DNA of 64,000 nt from Amycolatopsis bullii (GTDB taxonomy: Bacteria; Actinomycetota; Actinomycetes; Mycobacteriales; Pseudonocardiaceae): NCBI RefSeq assembly GCF_014654205.1, contig NZ_BNAW01000005.1, forward strand, positions 62,001 through 126,000, written 5' to 3'. A program made the position numbers and the translations under genes. The notes below the pieces were generated by a model, which searched no databases, was not told the DNA's origin, and saw only the letters and a list, made by a program, of their open reading frames with translations. Shown here in pieces: positions 1 through 10,079 of the stretch. Within the stretch, counting starts at the first letter, position 1, and each line of letters begins with the position of its first letter.

Positions 1-34
1 CCTCGCGGCGGTGCTCGCCGCTCACCGCACGTGA

Positions 35-1408
<1,374 letters not shown>

Positions 1409-1424
1409 CGCACGTTCTCCCTGA

Positions 1425-1463
1425 CGTCCCCGTCCGCAGCCGCGGGCGGGGACGCTTCCTTTG
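1425..1463 (+). terminator. Intrinsic terminator after enolase
   Basis: Inverted repeat with arms 1425-1437 and 1442-1454 around an AGCC loop. The arms pair CGTCCCCG with CGGGGACG plus an inner CCGC/GCGG, and CTTCCTTT follows. It lies 16 bases past the enolase stop, so it probably ends the eno transcript. Confidence 0.6.
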
Positions 1464-1567
1464 CCGGGAGAAGTTGCGTGTGGGTTACGCATCTCACCCC
1501 GAATGCACCCGGATCACCCCTCCCCCGTCTTTCTCCGTGACGGTACGTAGCAGGGGGAGGCACTACC

Positions 1568-2716
1568 ATGAGTTCCCGTTCATCCCGATGGGCGCGGTGG
1601 CCGGGCACCTGGTTCACCGTCGCCCTCGCCCTCGTGCTGGCCGGCGTCCTGCTCCTGACGCCCGGCCGCGGTCAGACCCGGCCCGGCCCACCGGACGGCG
1701 GTCCGCCTCCCGCCGCCTCGACCACCGCCCCGCCGGTCGTCAAGGACGCGGAGTGGATGCGCCCGCTGCGCCCGGGCGAAAAGCCGCCGCAGTTCGTGCT
1801 CTTCTCCTTCGACGGCGCCGGCTCGCACGAGCACTGGAGCCGCTACCTGGCCCTCGCCAAATCCGTCAACGCGCACTTCAGCGGCTTCCTCTCCGGCATC
1901 TACCTGCTGACCGACGAGCAGCGGCCGCACTACACCGGGCCCGGCCACAAACCCGGCGCGGCCTCGATCGGCTTCGGCGGCAGCGCCGCGGAAGTCGCCA
2001 CCCGCGTCCAGGACCTCAACGCCGCCGTCGCCGCGGGGCACCAGATCGGCACCCACTACAACGGCCACTTCTGCACCGGCGCCGAGCCGAGCGTCGGCCG
2101 CTGGACCGCGAAGGGCTGGACCGACGAAATCGGCCAGTTCAGCCGGTTCGTCGACGACGCCCGCGACCACCTGGGCCTGCACCTGTCCGCCCACGACGTC
2201 ACCGGCGGCCGGACCCCGTGCCTCGAAGGCAACTGGGCCGAGGCGTTCCCGGCCATGCGCGACGCGGGCTACACCTTCGACTCCAGCCAGCCGTCCGACG
2301 GCGTCAAGTGGCCCACCCGGCTCGACGGCATCTGGGAGTTCTGGATGCCGTACGTCAAGGTGCCGGCGCTGCACAAGAAGGTCATCATGATGGACTACAA
2401 CCTCTGGTACCAGTTCAACCACGCCAGGAACGACCCGTCCCACGCCGAGCAGTACACCCAGGCCACCCTCGAGACCTACCGCACCGCCTACCGCGCAGCC
2501 TTCGACGGCAACCGCGCACCGCTCGTCATCGGCAACCACTTCAACGACTGGGCCGGCGGGGCGTTCTCCCGGGCTGCGGAAGGCTTCATGGGCGAGGTCT
2601 GCGCCCGGCCGGAGACGGTCTGCGCCACCTACGCGGAAGTCACGAAGTGGATGTCGCTGCAGGACCCGGCGGTGCTGGAGAAGTACCGGTCGATGCCACC
2701 GGCCCAGGCGGGCTGA
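1568..2716 (+). CDS. Secreted polysaccharide deacetylase-like protein
   Basis: A 382-residue exported protein with an N-terminal membrane/signal segment (about residues 15-32) followed by a proline-rich linker. The catalytic region resembles the NodB/CE4 fold: FVLFSFDGAG carries the first acid, HQIGTHYNGHFC the metal-histidine region, and VIGNHFNDW a late histidine motif. Such enzymes remove acetyl groups from chitin, peptidoglycan or xylan. The metal triad differs from the classical TFDDG/HxxxH spacing, so the substrate is unclear. The ATG follows a strong GGGGGAGG. It appears to be a single-gene unit between the eno terminator and the ABC operon. Confidence 0.8.
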   Translation: MSSRSSRWARWPGTWFTVALALVLAGVLLLTPGRGQTRPGPPDGGPPPAASTTAPPVVKDAEWMRPLRPGEKPPQFVLFSFDGAGSHEHWSRYLALAKSVNAHFSGFLSGIYLLTDEQRPHYTGPGHKPGAASIGFGGSAAEVATRVQDLNAAVAAGHQIGTHYNGHFCTGAEPSVGRWTAKGWTDEIGQFSRFVDDARDHLGLHLSAHDVTGGRTPCLEGNWAEAFPAMRDAGYTFDSSQPSDGVKWPTRLDGIWEFWMPYVKVPALHKKVIMMDYNLWYQFNHARNDPSHAEQYTQATLETYRTAYRAAFDGNRAPLVIGNHFNDWAGGAFSRAAEGFMGEVCARPETVCATYAEVTKWMSLQDPAVLEKYRSMPPAQAG

Positions 2717-2876
2717 CGACACGCACGACGACCCCGGTCCACCAAGCCTGATCCGCCGACGCCGGTTGCGATTTCCGGAGTGGCGGCCGGCCGGGCCCCG
2801 CTCCGGGCGGCCGGGCTCTCAGAGTTCTCCCAGAACCTCGCAGGATCCGGCCAGGCGGGCGGGCCACGCTCGCCGC

Positions 2877-3779
2877 ATGACGATCGAAATACGGGGCCTG
2901 ACCAAGCGGTACGGGCCCGAGACCGTGGTGGACGACCTGTCGTTCACCGTCGAACCGGGACAGGTGACCGGGTTCCTCGGCCCCAACGGCGCCGGCAAGT
3001 CCACGACCATGAAGATGATCGTGGGCCTCGCCGCGCCGACGCGGGGCTCGGTCACCATCGGCGGGCGCCGCTACCAGGACCTCCCCGTGCCGCTGACCGA
3101 GGTGGGCGCGTTGCTCGACGCCGGTGCCGTCCACGGCGGCCGGAAGGCGCACGACCACCTGCTCGCCCTCGCGGTGAGCAACGGCCTCCCCCGCCGACGG
3201 GTCGGCGAGGTGCTCGCCCGCACCGGGCTGACCGGCGTGGCCGGCAAGCGGGCGGGCGGGTTTTCGCTCGGGATGCGGCAGCGGCTCGGCCTCGCGGCGG
3301 CGTTGCTCGGCGACCCGCGGGTGCTGATCTTCGACGAGCCGGTGAACGGCCTCGATCCCGAGGGGATCCGCTGGATCCGGGAGTTCATGCGCTCCCTCGC
3401 GGCCGAGGGCCGGGCGGTGCTGGTGTCCAGCCACCTGATGAGCGAAATGGCCCAGACCGCCGACCACCTGGTCGTCATCGGCCGGGGACGGCTCGTCGCC
3501 GACACCCCGGTGAGCGAACTCGTGCGCGGCGAAGGCACCGTGCTCGTCCGCACGCCCGAACCGGGCTTCGCGCGGCTGCTGGCCACCGCCGGGGCGGCGG
3601 TGCGGGAGGGGGCCGAGGCCGCCCTCGTCGTGTCCGGCATGACCAGCGCGGAGATCGGGAAACTCGCGGCCTACCACGGCGTCGCGCTCGCCGAGCTCAC
3701 CCCGCAGCGCGTCTCGCTGGAAGACGCCTTCATGGAGCTGACCCGCGACAGCCTCGACTACCGGGGGGCCGCCGCATGA
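2877..3779 (+). CDS. ABC transporter ATP-binding protein
   Basis: A 300-residue ATPase subunit. The Walker A motif is GPNGAGKST, the signature region is FSLGMRQRLGLAAALL and Walker B is VLIFDEPVNGLD, followed by the SSHLMSEM switch histidine. The C-terminal extension is typical of the DrrA/BcrA-type exporters that pair with ABC-2 permeases. The frame is open further upstream, but the ATG at 2877 gives the family N-terminus (MTIEIRGLTKRYG). The stop overlaps the next start by 4 nt. This is the first gene of a five-gene operon ending in a two-component system, so it probably exports or detoxifies something sensed at the membrane, such as an antibiotic (inference). Confidence 0.9.
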   Translation: MTIEIRGLTKRYGPETVVDDLSFTVEPGQVTGFLGPNGAGKSTTMKMIVGLAAPTRGSVTIGGRRYQDLPVPLTEVGALLDAGAVHGGRKAHDHLLALAVSNGLPRRRVGEVLARTGLTGVAGKRAGGFSLGMRQRLGLAAALLGDPRVLIFDEPVNGLDPEGIRWIREFMRSLAAEGRAVLVSSHLMSEMAQTADHLVVIGRGRLVADTPVSELVRGEGTVLVRTPEPGFARLLATAGAAVREGAEAALVVSGMTSAEIGKLAAYHGVALAELTPQRVSLEDAFMELTRDSLDYRGAAA

Positions 3780-4540
3780 GCGTGCCCTTCACCCGGACCG
3801 TCCACGCGGAGTGGATCAAGTTCCGCAGCCTGCGCTCCACCTGGTACACCTTGGCGTGCCTGTTCGCGGTCGGGCTCGGCATCACCGGGCTCGCCATGAA
3901 CGCCGCCGCGAAGGACTACCCCGGCGAGGGGCCCTGGGATCCGACCAACCGCAGCCTGACGTCGTACATCGTCGCGCAGCTCGTCATCGGGGTGCTCGGC
4001 ATCCTGGTCGTCACCGCCGAGCACGCGACCGGCCTGATGCAGACGTCGCTGATCGCCACGCCGCGACGGCACCGGCTGCTGGCGGCCAAGGTGGTCGTGG
4101 CGGTGGGGGTCGCCGTGGTGGCGGGCCAGGCGCTGATGTTCGCCGCCTTCTTCGTCGGACAGGCCGTCCTCGCCGCCCACGGCGTGCCGCACGCCGGTCT
4201 CGGCGATCCGGGGGTGCTCTCCGCCGTGACGGGCGGCGGGCTCTACCTCGCGGCGATCGCGCTGCTGGCGGCCGGGCTCGGCACGCTCATGCGGGCCACC
4301 GCGGGCGCGCTCGCCACCCTGGTCGGGATCGTCTTCCTGGTCCCCGCCCTCGCGGCTCTCTTCCCCGCCTGGCTCCAGCGGCTGTTCTTCTACTGGCCGA
4401 CGCTCGGCGCGTCCGCGGTCCTCAAGACGGTGCCCGATCCGGACTTCCCGCACCCGTGGCTGAACCTGGCCGGGATGTGCGCCGGGGTGGCCGCTGTGCT
4501 GGCCGTGGCGTTCGTGGTCTTCCGGCGCCGGGACGTGTGA
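3776..4540 (+). CDS. ABC-2 type permease subunit
   Basis: A 254-residue integral membrane protein with about six hydrophobic segments. It starts with the ABC-2 hallmark AEWIKFRSLRSTWYT, in which the cytoplasmic entry helix precedes the first membrane span. The ATG overlaps the ATPase stop (ATGA at 3776-3779), so the two are translationally coupled and should form one exporter. The substrate cannot be read from sequence. The downstream membrane protein begins inside this gene's stop codon. Confidence 0.88.
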   Translation: MSVPFTRTVHAEWIKFRSLRSTWYTLACLFAVGLGITGLAMNAAAKDYPGEGPWDPTNRSLTSYIVAQLVIGVLGILVVTAEHATGLMQTSLIATPRRHRLLAAKVVVAVGVAVVAGQALMFAAFFVGQAVLAAHGVPHAGLGDPGVLSAVTGGGLYLAAIALLAAGLGTLMRATAGALATLVGIVFLVPALAALFPAWLQRLFFYWPTLGASAVLKTVPDPDFPHPWLNLAGMCAGVAAVLAVAFVVFRRRDV

Positions 4541-5637
4541 TGCGGGAGGCTGCCCGGGGCCTGGTGGCGGCGGCCGCCGCGCTGCTCGCCATGACCGTGG
4601 TCGCCGCCGCCGGTCTGGCCCTCGTGGGTGCCGGCGGCTTCAGCGCGCTGACGGCTGCGGCCGTCGCGCTGGCGACGGGCGGCACCGCGGAGATCGGCGC
4701 CGTCCCGGCGGCCGGGTTCCCGGTCGCCGTGCGGGGCAGCCTCCACGTGCTGCCCCTGGGGATTTCCCTGGCGGGCGCGGTGGTGCTGGGCTCGTTGCTG
4801 CTGCGCGGCCGTCCGGACGGCCTCCTGGTCCGCGGCGCCGCGGCAGCGGTGGCCCTTCCGCTCGCGGTGGGCGCTTTCGCCGCGGTCGCACGGGGAAAGC
4901 TGCCGCTGCCGGAGGGGGCCGCGACCGGCGGCTGCGCCCGGAGCGGCGGTTCGCCGCGCCTGCCCCTCGCGGGCGCGCTGGAGGCCGGATTCTCCGTGGC
5001 GGTCGGGCCGGCCGTGGTGGGCGCCCTGGCCGGGACGCTCGCGGTGGTCGGGACGTGCTGGGCCGGCCGGCGATTCCCCGCCCGCGCCGGGAGCCTGCGC
5101 ACGGTGGCGTGGCTCGCGGGCGGGAGCACCGCCCTGTGCCTGACCCTCACGTGGGCGTTCGGCGGCCCGGCCGCGGCCGGGGCGGTGCTGCTCTTCCTGC
5201 CTCAGCTGGTGTCCGGCGTCCTGCTGCTGGGGCTGGGTGTGCCGTGGACGGTCGGCACCACCGGCCTGCTGCCCTGCGCACCCCACCTCCCGCCGGGCGG
5301 CCCGGCGTCCGGGGTGGCGGTGGTGCTGCTGCTCGCCTTCGGCGTCGCGCTCCGGCGACGCCGGCCCGGTACCCCCTGGCGCCGGGCCGTCGCGAGCGCC
5401 GGGTGGTTCGCTCCCGCGACCGGGGCCGTGCTCGCCGTCGTGACGCTGCTGTCGCGGGTCTCCGTCGACGTCACCGTCGGCGCGTTCGGATTCTCGTTGC
5501 CCGTCTTCGCCGCGCGGTTGACGGCGAATCCTCTGCTCGCGCTGGTGGCCGGGCTCGCGGGCGGCGCGGTGGCCGGCTTCGCGGGCTCCCTGCTCGCCGA
5601 CGGAGTCTCCGTATCCTCGCGGGTATGGAAGCGATGA
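4540..5637 (+). CDS. Streptophobe-family polytopic membrane protein
   Basis: A 365-residue, very hydrophobic protein rich in Ala, Gly, Val and Leu, with roughly ten predicted membrane segments and little else. It resembles the streptophobe family of actinomycete membrane proteins, often found beside two-component systems and ABC exporters; the biochemical role is unknown. The ATG at 4540 overlaps the permease stop by one base, and its own stop overlaps the response-regulator start, placing it inside the operon. Family assignment rests on composition, size and context rather than a catalytic motif. Confidence 0.65.
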   Translation: MREAARGLVAAAAALLAMTVVAAAGLALVGAGGFSALTAAAVALATGGTAEIGAVPAAGFPVAVRGSLHVLPLGISLAGAVVLGSLLLRGRPDGLLVRGAAAAVALPLAVGAFAAVARGKLPLPEGAATGGCARSGGSPRLPLAGALEAGFSVAVGPAVVGALAGTLAVVGTCWAGRRFPARAGSLRTVAWLAGGSTALCLTLTWAFGGPAAAGAVLLFLPQLVSGVLLLGLGVPWTVGTTGLLPCAPHLPPGGPASGVAVVLLLAFGVALRRRRPGTPWRRAVASAGWFAPATGAVLAVVTLLSRVSVDVTVGAFGFSLPVFAARLTANPLLALVAGLAGGAVAGFAGSLLADGVSVSSRVWKR

Positions 5638-6326
5638 CGTCCCGGCTGCTGGTGGTCGACGACGAAGCCACCGTCCGGGAGCTGCTCTCCGCCGCGCTGC
5701 GGTTCGCCGGCTTCCGGGTGACATCGGCGGCGACCGCGCGGGAAGCCGTCGCCGCGGCCACCGCGGAGCCGCCCGACCTGGTGCTGCTGGACGTCATGCT
5801 GCCCGACATGGACGGCTTCGAGGTGGTCCGGCGGCTGCGCGAACGGCACCCCGGCAGTGGCGCGCCGGTGCCCGTCCTGTTCCTCACCGCGCGCGACCGC
5901 CAGTCCGACAAGGTCACCGGCCTGTCCCTCGGCGCCGACGACTACGTGACCAAGCCCTTCGACCTGGCGGAGCTGATCGCGCGGATCCGCGCGATCCTCC
6001 GCCGGACGGCCGGCCACCCGGCGGACGTGTACACGGTGGACACGCTCGCGCTCGACGCCGAGGGCCACCAGGTGACGCGCGCGGGGCAGGCGATCCGCTT
6101 GTCCGCCACGGAGTTCCGGTTGCTGCACTACCTGATGGAGAACGCCGGGCGGGTGGTGTCGAAGGCGCAGATCCTCGACCGGGTGTGGCGTGAGGACTTC
6201 GGCGGCGACGCCGGCATCGTCGACACCTACATCTCCTACCTCCGGCGCAAGGTCGACACCGGGGAGCCGAAGCTCATCCACACCGTGCACGGCGTGGGTT
6301 ACGTGCTGCGCGAGCCCCGCCGGTGA
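5634..6326 (+). CDS. OmpR-family response regulator
   Basis: A 230-residue DNA-binding response regulator. The receiver domain spans about residues 1-120, with acidic pocket D9/D10, phosphoacceptor D53 in LVLLDVMLPD, and the conserved lysine in YVTKPFDLAEL. A winged-helix trans_reg_C domain follows, ending in VDTYISYLRRKVD and IHTVHGVGYVLR. I chose the ATG at 5634 because it makes the same 4-nt overlap with the previous stop as other junctions in this operon; an in-frame ATG at 5625 is the alternative. It should be phosphorylated by the kinase encoded next and probably controls this operon. Confidence 0.92.
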   Translation: MTSRLLVVDDEATVRELLSAALRFAGFRVTSAATAREAVAAATAEPPDLVLLDVMLPDMDGFEVVRRLRERHPGSGAPVPVLFLTARDRQSDKVTGLSLGADDYVTKPFDLAELIARIRAILRRTAGHPADVYTVDTLALDAEGHQVTRAGQAIRLSATEFRLLHYLMENAGRVVSKAQILDRVWREDFGGDAGIVDTYISYLRRKVDTGEPKLIHTVHGVGYVLREPRR

Positions 6327-7768
6327 GGCGGCTTTCCCTGCGGGCCCGGCTGCTGCTGCTCACCGCGGGGCTGCTGCTCGCCGGCCTGACCCTGATCGGT
6401 GCCCTCGTTTCCGCTCAGCTGGAGCGTTTCCAGCTCGACCGGCTCGACAGCCAGCTGCGTTCGCTGACCGAGCTCATCTCCCGGGCCGCGGGACCCCCGG
6501 CCGCGAACCCCGCCGTGCGGCCCGAGCTCGTCGATCCCGCGCTCGAACTGTTCGGCACGCCGTACGTCGTGTACCTCGACGCCGGCGGCGCGGTGGCGGG
6601 CGGCCTCCATTCGTCGCGTGTGGACGGTGCGACGCTGCCCCCGGTCGGCGCCCTGCGCACGGTGCCGGCCGACGGGACGGCCGTCGACCTGGACGCCGCC
6701 GACGGCTCGCAGCGCTGGCGAGCCGTCGCGCGGCCGGCCGTGCGCTGGGGCGGGACGGTCGTCTCGGCCGCCCCGCTCGCCGAAGCCGACGCCACGATCA
6801 CCCAGCTGCGGACGAGCAGCCTGGTCACCGGCGCCGGGCTGCTCGTCGTGCTGACCGCGGCCGGCTGGCTCGCCCTCGGCCGCGGCCTGCGTCCGCTGCG
6901 CCGGATCGAGCACACGGCCGCGGCGATCGCCGGCGGCGACCTCACCCGGCGCGTCCCGGACCTCGCCTCACCCGGCACGGAGGTCGGGCACCTCGCGGCG
7001 TCGCTCAACACCATGCTCGGCCAGCTGGAACGGGCCTTCGCCGACCGGGCCGCGTCCGAGGCGCGGATGCGCACGTTCGTCTCGGACGTCAGCCACGAGC
7101 TGCGCACGCCGTTGTTCGGCATCAAGGGTTCCACCGAGCTCTACCGGATGGGTGCCCTGCCGGAACCGTCCGATGTGGACGAGGCCATGCGCCGCATCGA
7201 TCGCGAAGCGACCCGGCTCACCGCGCTGACCGAGGACCTGCTGCTGCTCGCCCAGCTCGACGAGGCACCCGAAGAGCAGCTCGACCGGGCGCCGATGGAC
7301 CTGCGCACCCTCGCCGGCGACGCCCGGCACGACCTGCGGGCCCTCGACCCGGCCCGCACCGTCTCCCTGACCGGGCCGGGCGGCACCGGGCCACCCGGCC
7401 CGGCCCCGGTCGACGCCGACGAGGCCCGGCTGCGGCAGGTCGTCACCAACCTGGTGGGCAACGCCGCCGCCCACACGCCACCGGGCACCGGCGTCCGCAT
7501 CGGCGTCGGCAGAGTGGCCGGCCGGGCGGTGCTCGAGGTGGCGGACGAGGGCCCGGGCATGACGGCCGAGCAGGCAAGCCGCGTCTTCAACCGTTTCTAC
7601 CGGGCCGACCGCTCCCGGACCCGCAAGCCCGGTGCCGACGCCGGCCTGGGCCTCGCCATCGCCCGTTCCCTGGCCCGCGCCCACGGCGGCGACGTCGAAC
7701 TCGAGACCGCGGTCGGGGCGGGCGCCTGCTTCCGGCTCGTGTTGCCGGTGCACGGGTTCCCGGATTGA
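6323..7768 (+). CDS. Sensor histidine kinase
   Basis: A 481-residue membrane kinase with two transmembrane segments (about residues 9-32 and 172-192) enclosing an extracytoplasmic sensor loop. HAMP follows, then the dimerisation domain with H258 in SDVSHELRTPL. The ATPase domain has the N box (VVTNLVGNAAAHTP), G1 (DEGPGM), F (VFNRFYRAD) and G2 (GLGLAIARSLARAHGG). It starts at a GTG overlapping the regulator stop by 4 nt. It should phosphorylate the adjacent response regulator. The signal is unknown, but linkage to an exporter suggests drug or envelope-stress sensing (inference). Confidence 0.93.
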   Translation: MRRLSLRARLLLLTAGLLLAGLTLIGALVSAQLERFQLDRLDSQLRSLTELISRAAGPPAANPAVRPELVDPALELFGTPYVVYLDAGGAVAGGLHSSRVDGATLPPVGALRTVPADGTAVDLDAADGSQRWRAVARPAVRWGGTVVSAAPLAEADATITQLRTSSLVTGAGLLVVLTAAGWLALGRGLRPLRRIEHTAAAIAGGDLTRRVPDLASPGTEVGHLAASLNTMLGQLERAFADRAASEARMRTFVSDVSHELRTPLFGIKGSTELYRMGALPEPSDVDEAMRRIDREATRLTALTEDLLLLAQLDEAPEEQLDRAPMDLRTLAGDARHDLRALDPARTVSLTGPGGTGPPGPAPVDADEARLRQVVTNLVGNAAAHTPPGTGVRIGVGRVAGRAVLEVADEGPGMTAEQASRVFNRFYRADRSRTRKPGADAGLGLAIARSLARAHGGDVELETAVGAGACFRLVLPVHGFPD

Positions 7769-7822
7769 CCTCGCCCGTTCCGTTGCGCGAAAAGAAGTTT
7801 TATGGCTCCACCCGGGTGCGGT

Positions 7823-7828
7823 TACGGT
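7823..7828 (+). promoter_or_regulatory. Candidate -10 element for a leaderless amidase mRNA
   Basis: TACGGT fits the actinomycete TANNNT -10 consensus and lies exactly 7 nt before the amidase ATG, which has no Shine-Dalgarno sequence. This is the usual layout of leaderless transcripts. The -35 region is not clear. Confidence 0.35.
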
Positions 7829-7835
7829 CGGATCC

Positions 7836-9290
7836 ATGGAGTGGAACCACGCATCTGCCGAAGAAATGTTGGCCGCCCTGCGCGCCGGTGAAGTGACGTC
7901 GGTGGAGCTGACCGAGGACGCGATCGCCCGGATCGAACGGGACGACGAAGGGATCAACGCAATCTGCGTACGGGACTTCGACCGGGCGCGTGCGGCCGCG
8001 CGCGGTGCCGACCGGGCGCGGGCGCGCGGAGAGGACGGGCCGCTGCTCGGTCTCCCGGTGACGGTCAAGGAGTGCTACGACATCGCCGGGCTGCCCACGA
8101 CCTGGGGCATGCCGCCGCACCGCGACCACGTGCCTGCCGAAGACGCGGTCCAGGTGTCGCGGGTCCGGGCCGCCGGCGCGGTGGTGCTCGGCAAGACCAA
8201 TGTCCCGTTGGGACTGCAGGACATCCAGAGCTTCAACGAGATCTACGGCACCACCGGCAACCCGTGGGACCTCGAGCGCACGGCGGGCGGGTCGTCCGGC
8301 GGGTCGGCGGCGGCGCTGGCGGCCGGGTTCGGCGCGCTGTCCCTCGGTTCCGACATCGCCGGCTCGCTGCGCACCCCCGCGCACTTCTGCGGTGTGTACG
8401 CGCACAAGCCGACACTCGGGCTGGTGGCGAGCCGCGGCATGGTTCCGCCGTCCGAACCGGCCCTGCCGGTCGACCTGGACCTCGCCGTGGTCGGTCCGAT
8501 GGCGCGCACCGCCCGCGACCTCACGCTGCTGTTCGACGTCATGGCCGGGCCGGACCCGCTGACGCACGGCGTGGCGTACCAGCTGGCGTTGCCGCCCGCA
8601 CGCCACGAGCGGCTCGGCGACTTCCGGGTCCTGGTCCTCGAAGACCACCCGTGCCTTCCGACCGGATCGGCCGTGCGGGCGGCCGTGAACCGGGTGGCGG
8701 ACGCGCTCGCCGACGACGGCGCCCGCGTCGAACGGCACAGCCCGCTGCTGCCGGACCTCACCGAAGCCGCGCAGCTCTACATGCAGCTGTTGATTTCCGG
8801 CTCCACGGCCCGGTTTCCCATCGAAACGGACGAGCAGCTCAGGATCCGCGTCGCCGGGCTGGACGCGGACGACCGGAGCCTGGACGCCGTGCGGCTGCGG
8901 GCCCTGGTGTCCAGCCACCGCGACTGGATGGCGGCGAACCACCGCCGCGAGGTCCACCGCCACGGCTGGCGGCAGCTGTTCGCCGAGTTCGACGTCGTGG
9001 TGTGCCCGATCACGCCGACACCCGCGTTCCCGCACGACCACCAGGCCACCCCGCTGGACCGGCGCATCGACATCGACGGCGTCGAGCACCCCTATTTCGA
9101 CCAGCTCGTCTGGGCCGGCCTGGCCACCATGCCCGGCCTGCCCGCCACCGCCGTCCCGGCCGGCCGATCGCCCGAGGGCCTGCCGGTCGGCGTGCAGCTC
9201 GTCGGCCCGATGTTCGAGGACCGCACCCCGTTGCGGCTGGCCGAACTGCTCGAGCGGAAGATCGGCGGTTTCCGGGCGCCGGCGCGGTAG
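7836..9290 (+). CDS. Amidase-signature family amidase
   Basis: A 484-residue enzyme hydrolysing a carboxamide or acyl amide. The Ser-cisSer-Lys triad is readable: K78 in LPVTVKE, the serine pair S153/S154 in GGSSGGSAAA, and nucleophile S177 in GSDIAGSLRTPAHFCGV. The C-terminus has the LPATAVPAG and LPVGVQLVGP motifs. The ATG at 7836 fits the family start. It is followed 39 nt later by the RraA-like gene and heads the sugar-acid locus, so its substrate may be an amide of a sugar acid or a related carboxylate (inference only). Confidence 0.9.
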   Translation: MEWNHASAEEMLAALRAGEVTSVELTEDAIARIERDDEGINAICVRDFDRARAAARGADRARARGEDGPLLGLPVTVKECYDIAGLPTTWGMPPHRDHVPAEDAVQVSRVRAAGAVVLGKTNVPLGLQDIQSFNEIYGTTGNPWDLERTAGGSSGGSAAALAAGFGALSLGSDIAGSLRTPAHFCGVYAHKPTLGLVASRGMVPPSEPALPVDLDLAVVGPMARTARDLTLLFDVMAGPDPLTHGVAYQLALPPARHERLGDFRVLVLEDHPCLPTGSAVRAAVNRVADALADDGARVERHSPLLPDLTEAAQLYMQLLISGSTARFPIETDEQLRIRVAGLDADDRSLDAVRLRALVSSHRDWMAANHRREVHRHGWRQLFAEFDVVVCPITPTPAFPHDHQATPLDRRIDIDGVEHPYFDQLVWAGLATMPGLPATAVPAGRSPEGLPVGVQLVGPMFEDRTPLRLAELLERKIGGFRAPAR

Positions 9291-9329
9291 AATGCTTGCC
9301 ACAGCGCCGATCCGAGGGAGCTTGCCGAC

Positions 9330-10070
9330 GTGGTCGAGACGCCCGACATCGTTCGCCCGCCCGCCGAGTTGAGTGCGGCCCTCGCGGCCATCGGCAGTGC
9401 CACGGCCAGCGCCGAGCTCAGCCGCATGGGCATCCGCAGCGCGTTCATCCGCGGCCCGGTTTCGGTGACCCCCGGCGTGCGCGTGGCCGGCCCGGCGCTG
9501 ACCCTGCAGTTCCTGCCGAAGCGCGAAGACCGGTATCCGGTCGACGAATACGAAGAACCGGAGAAGCAGCTGCACCGGCACGTCATGTACCACGCGCAGG
9601 CCGGCGACATGATCGTCGTCGACGCGCGGGGGAACATGAGCAGCGGCGTGTTCGGCGAGATGATGCTGACCTACTTCAAGGGCCGCGGCGGTGCGGGTGT
9701 GGTGGTCGACGGGTGCCTGCGTGACATCGGCGAGGCCAAGAAGCTCGGCCTCGGGCTGTGGGTCCGGGGCGCCACCCCGAACTTCCACGCCCAGACCGAC
9801 ATCGTCCCGGCCGCGGTCAACGTGCCGGTGGCCTGCGGGGGCACGCTCGTCGAGCCGGGAGACATCGTCGTCGCCGACGACGACGGGGCGGTCGTGGTGC
9901 CGGTCAAGCTCGCCCCCGCCCTGCTGGCGGTCGCGCAGGAGCACGCGGAATGGGAGGAGTTCTCCCGCATCCGGCTCGCCGAGGGCGGCGATCTGCGCCG
10001 GTACTACCCGCTGTCGGACGAGGCCCGGCCCGAGTACGAGCGGTGGCGCGCCGAACAGGGCCGGGCCTGA
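9330..10070 (+). CDS. RraA-like aldolase/demethylmenaquinone methyltransferase family protein
   Basis: A 246-residue RraA/HMG-aldolase fold protein. The diagnostic segment VVVDGCLRDIGEAKKLG carries the R-D-x2-E active-site pattern seen in class II pyruvate aldolases such as 4-hydroxy-4-methyl-2-oxoglutarate aldolase, where it binds metal and oxaloacetate/pyruvate enolate. Family members that inhibit RNase E also share the fold, but here the metabolic context favours aldol cleavage of a keto acid. The GTG start lies 9 nt after GAGGGAG (9314-9320). It converges on the ABC permease gene with only 9 nt between the stops. Confidence 0.8.
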   Translation: MVETPDIVRPPAELSAALAAIGSATASAELSRMGIRSAFIRGPVSVTPGVRVAGPALTLQFLPKREDRYPVDEYEEPEKQLHRHVMYHAQAGDMIVVDARGNMSSGVFGEMMLTYFKGRGGAGVVVDGCLRDIGEAKKLGLGLWVRGATPNFHAQTDIVPAAVNVPVACGGTLVEPGDIVVADDDGAVVVPVKLAPALLAVAQEHAEWEEFSRIRLAEGGDLRRYYPLSDEARPEYERWRAEQGRA

Positions 10071-10079
10071 CCGGCGCGC

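Noticed and set aside
1..34. Possible end of an upstream plus-strand gene (frame ending LAAVLAAHRT)
   Set aside because: Only ten codons are visible, too little to distinguish from chance.
2766..2876. Longer N-terminus for the first ABC ATPase
   Set aside because: The added 37 residues are Arg/Pro/Ser-rich and not found in the family; ATG 2877 gives the normal start.
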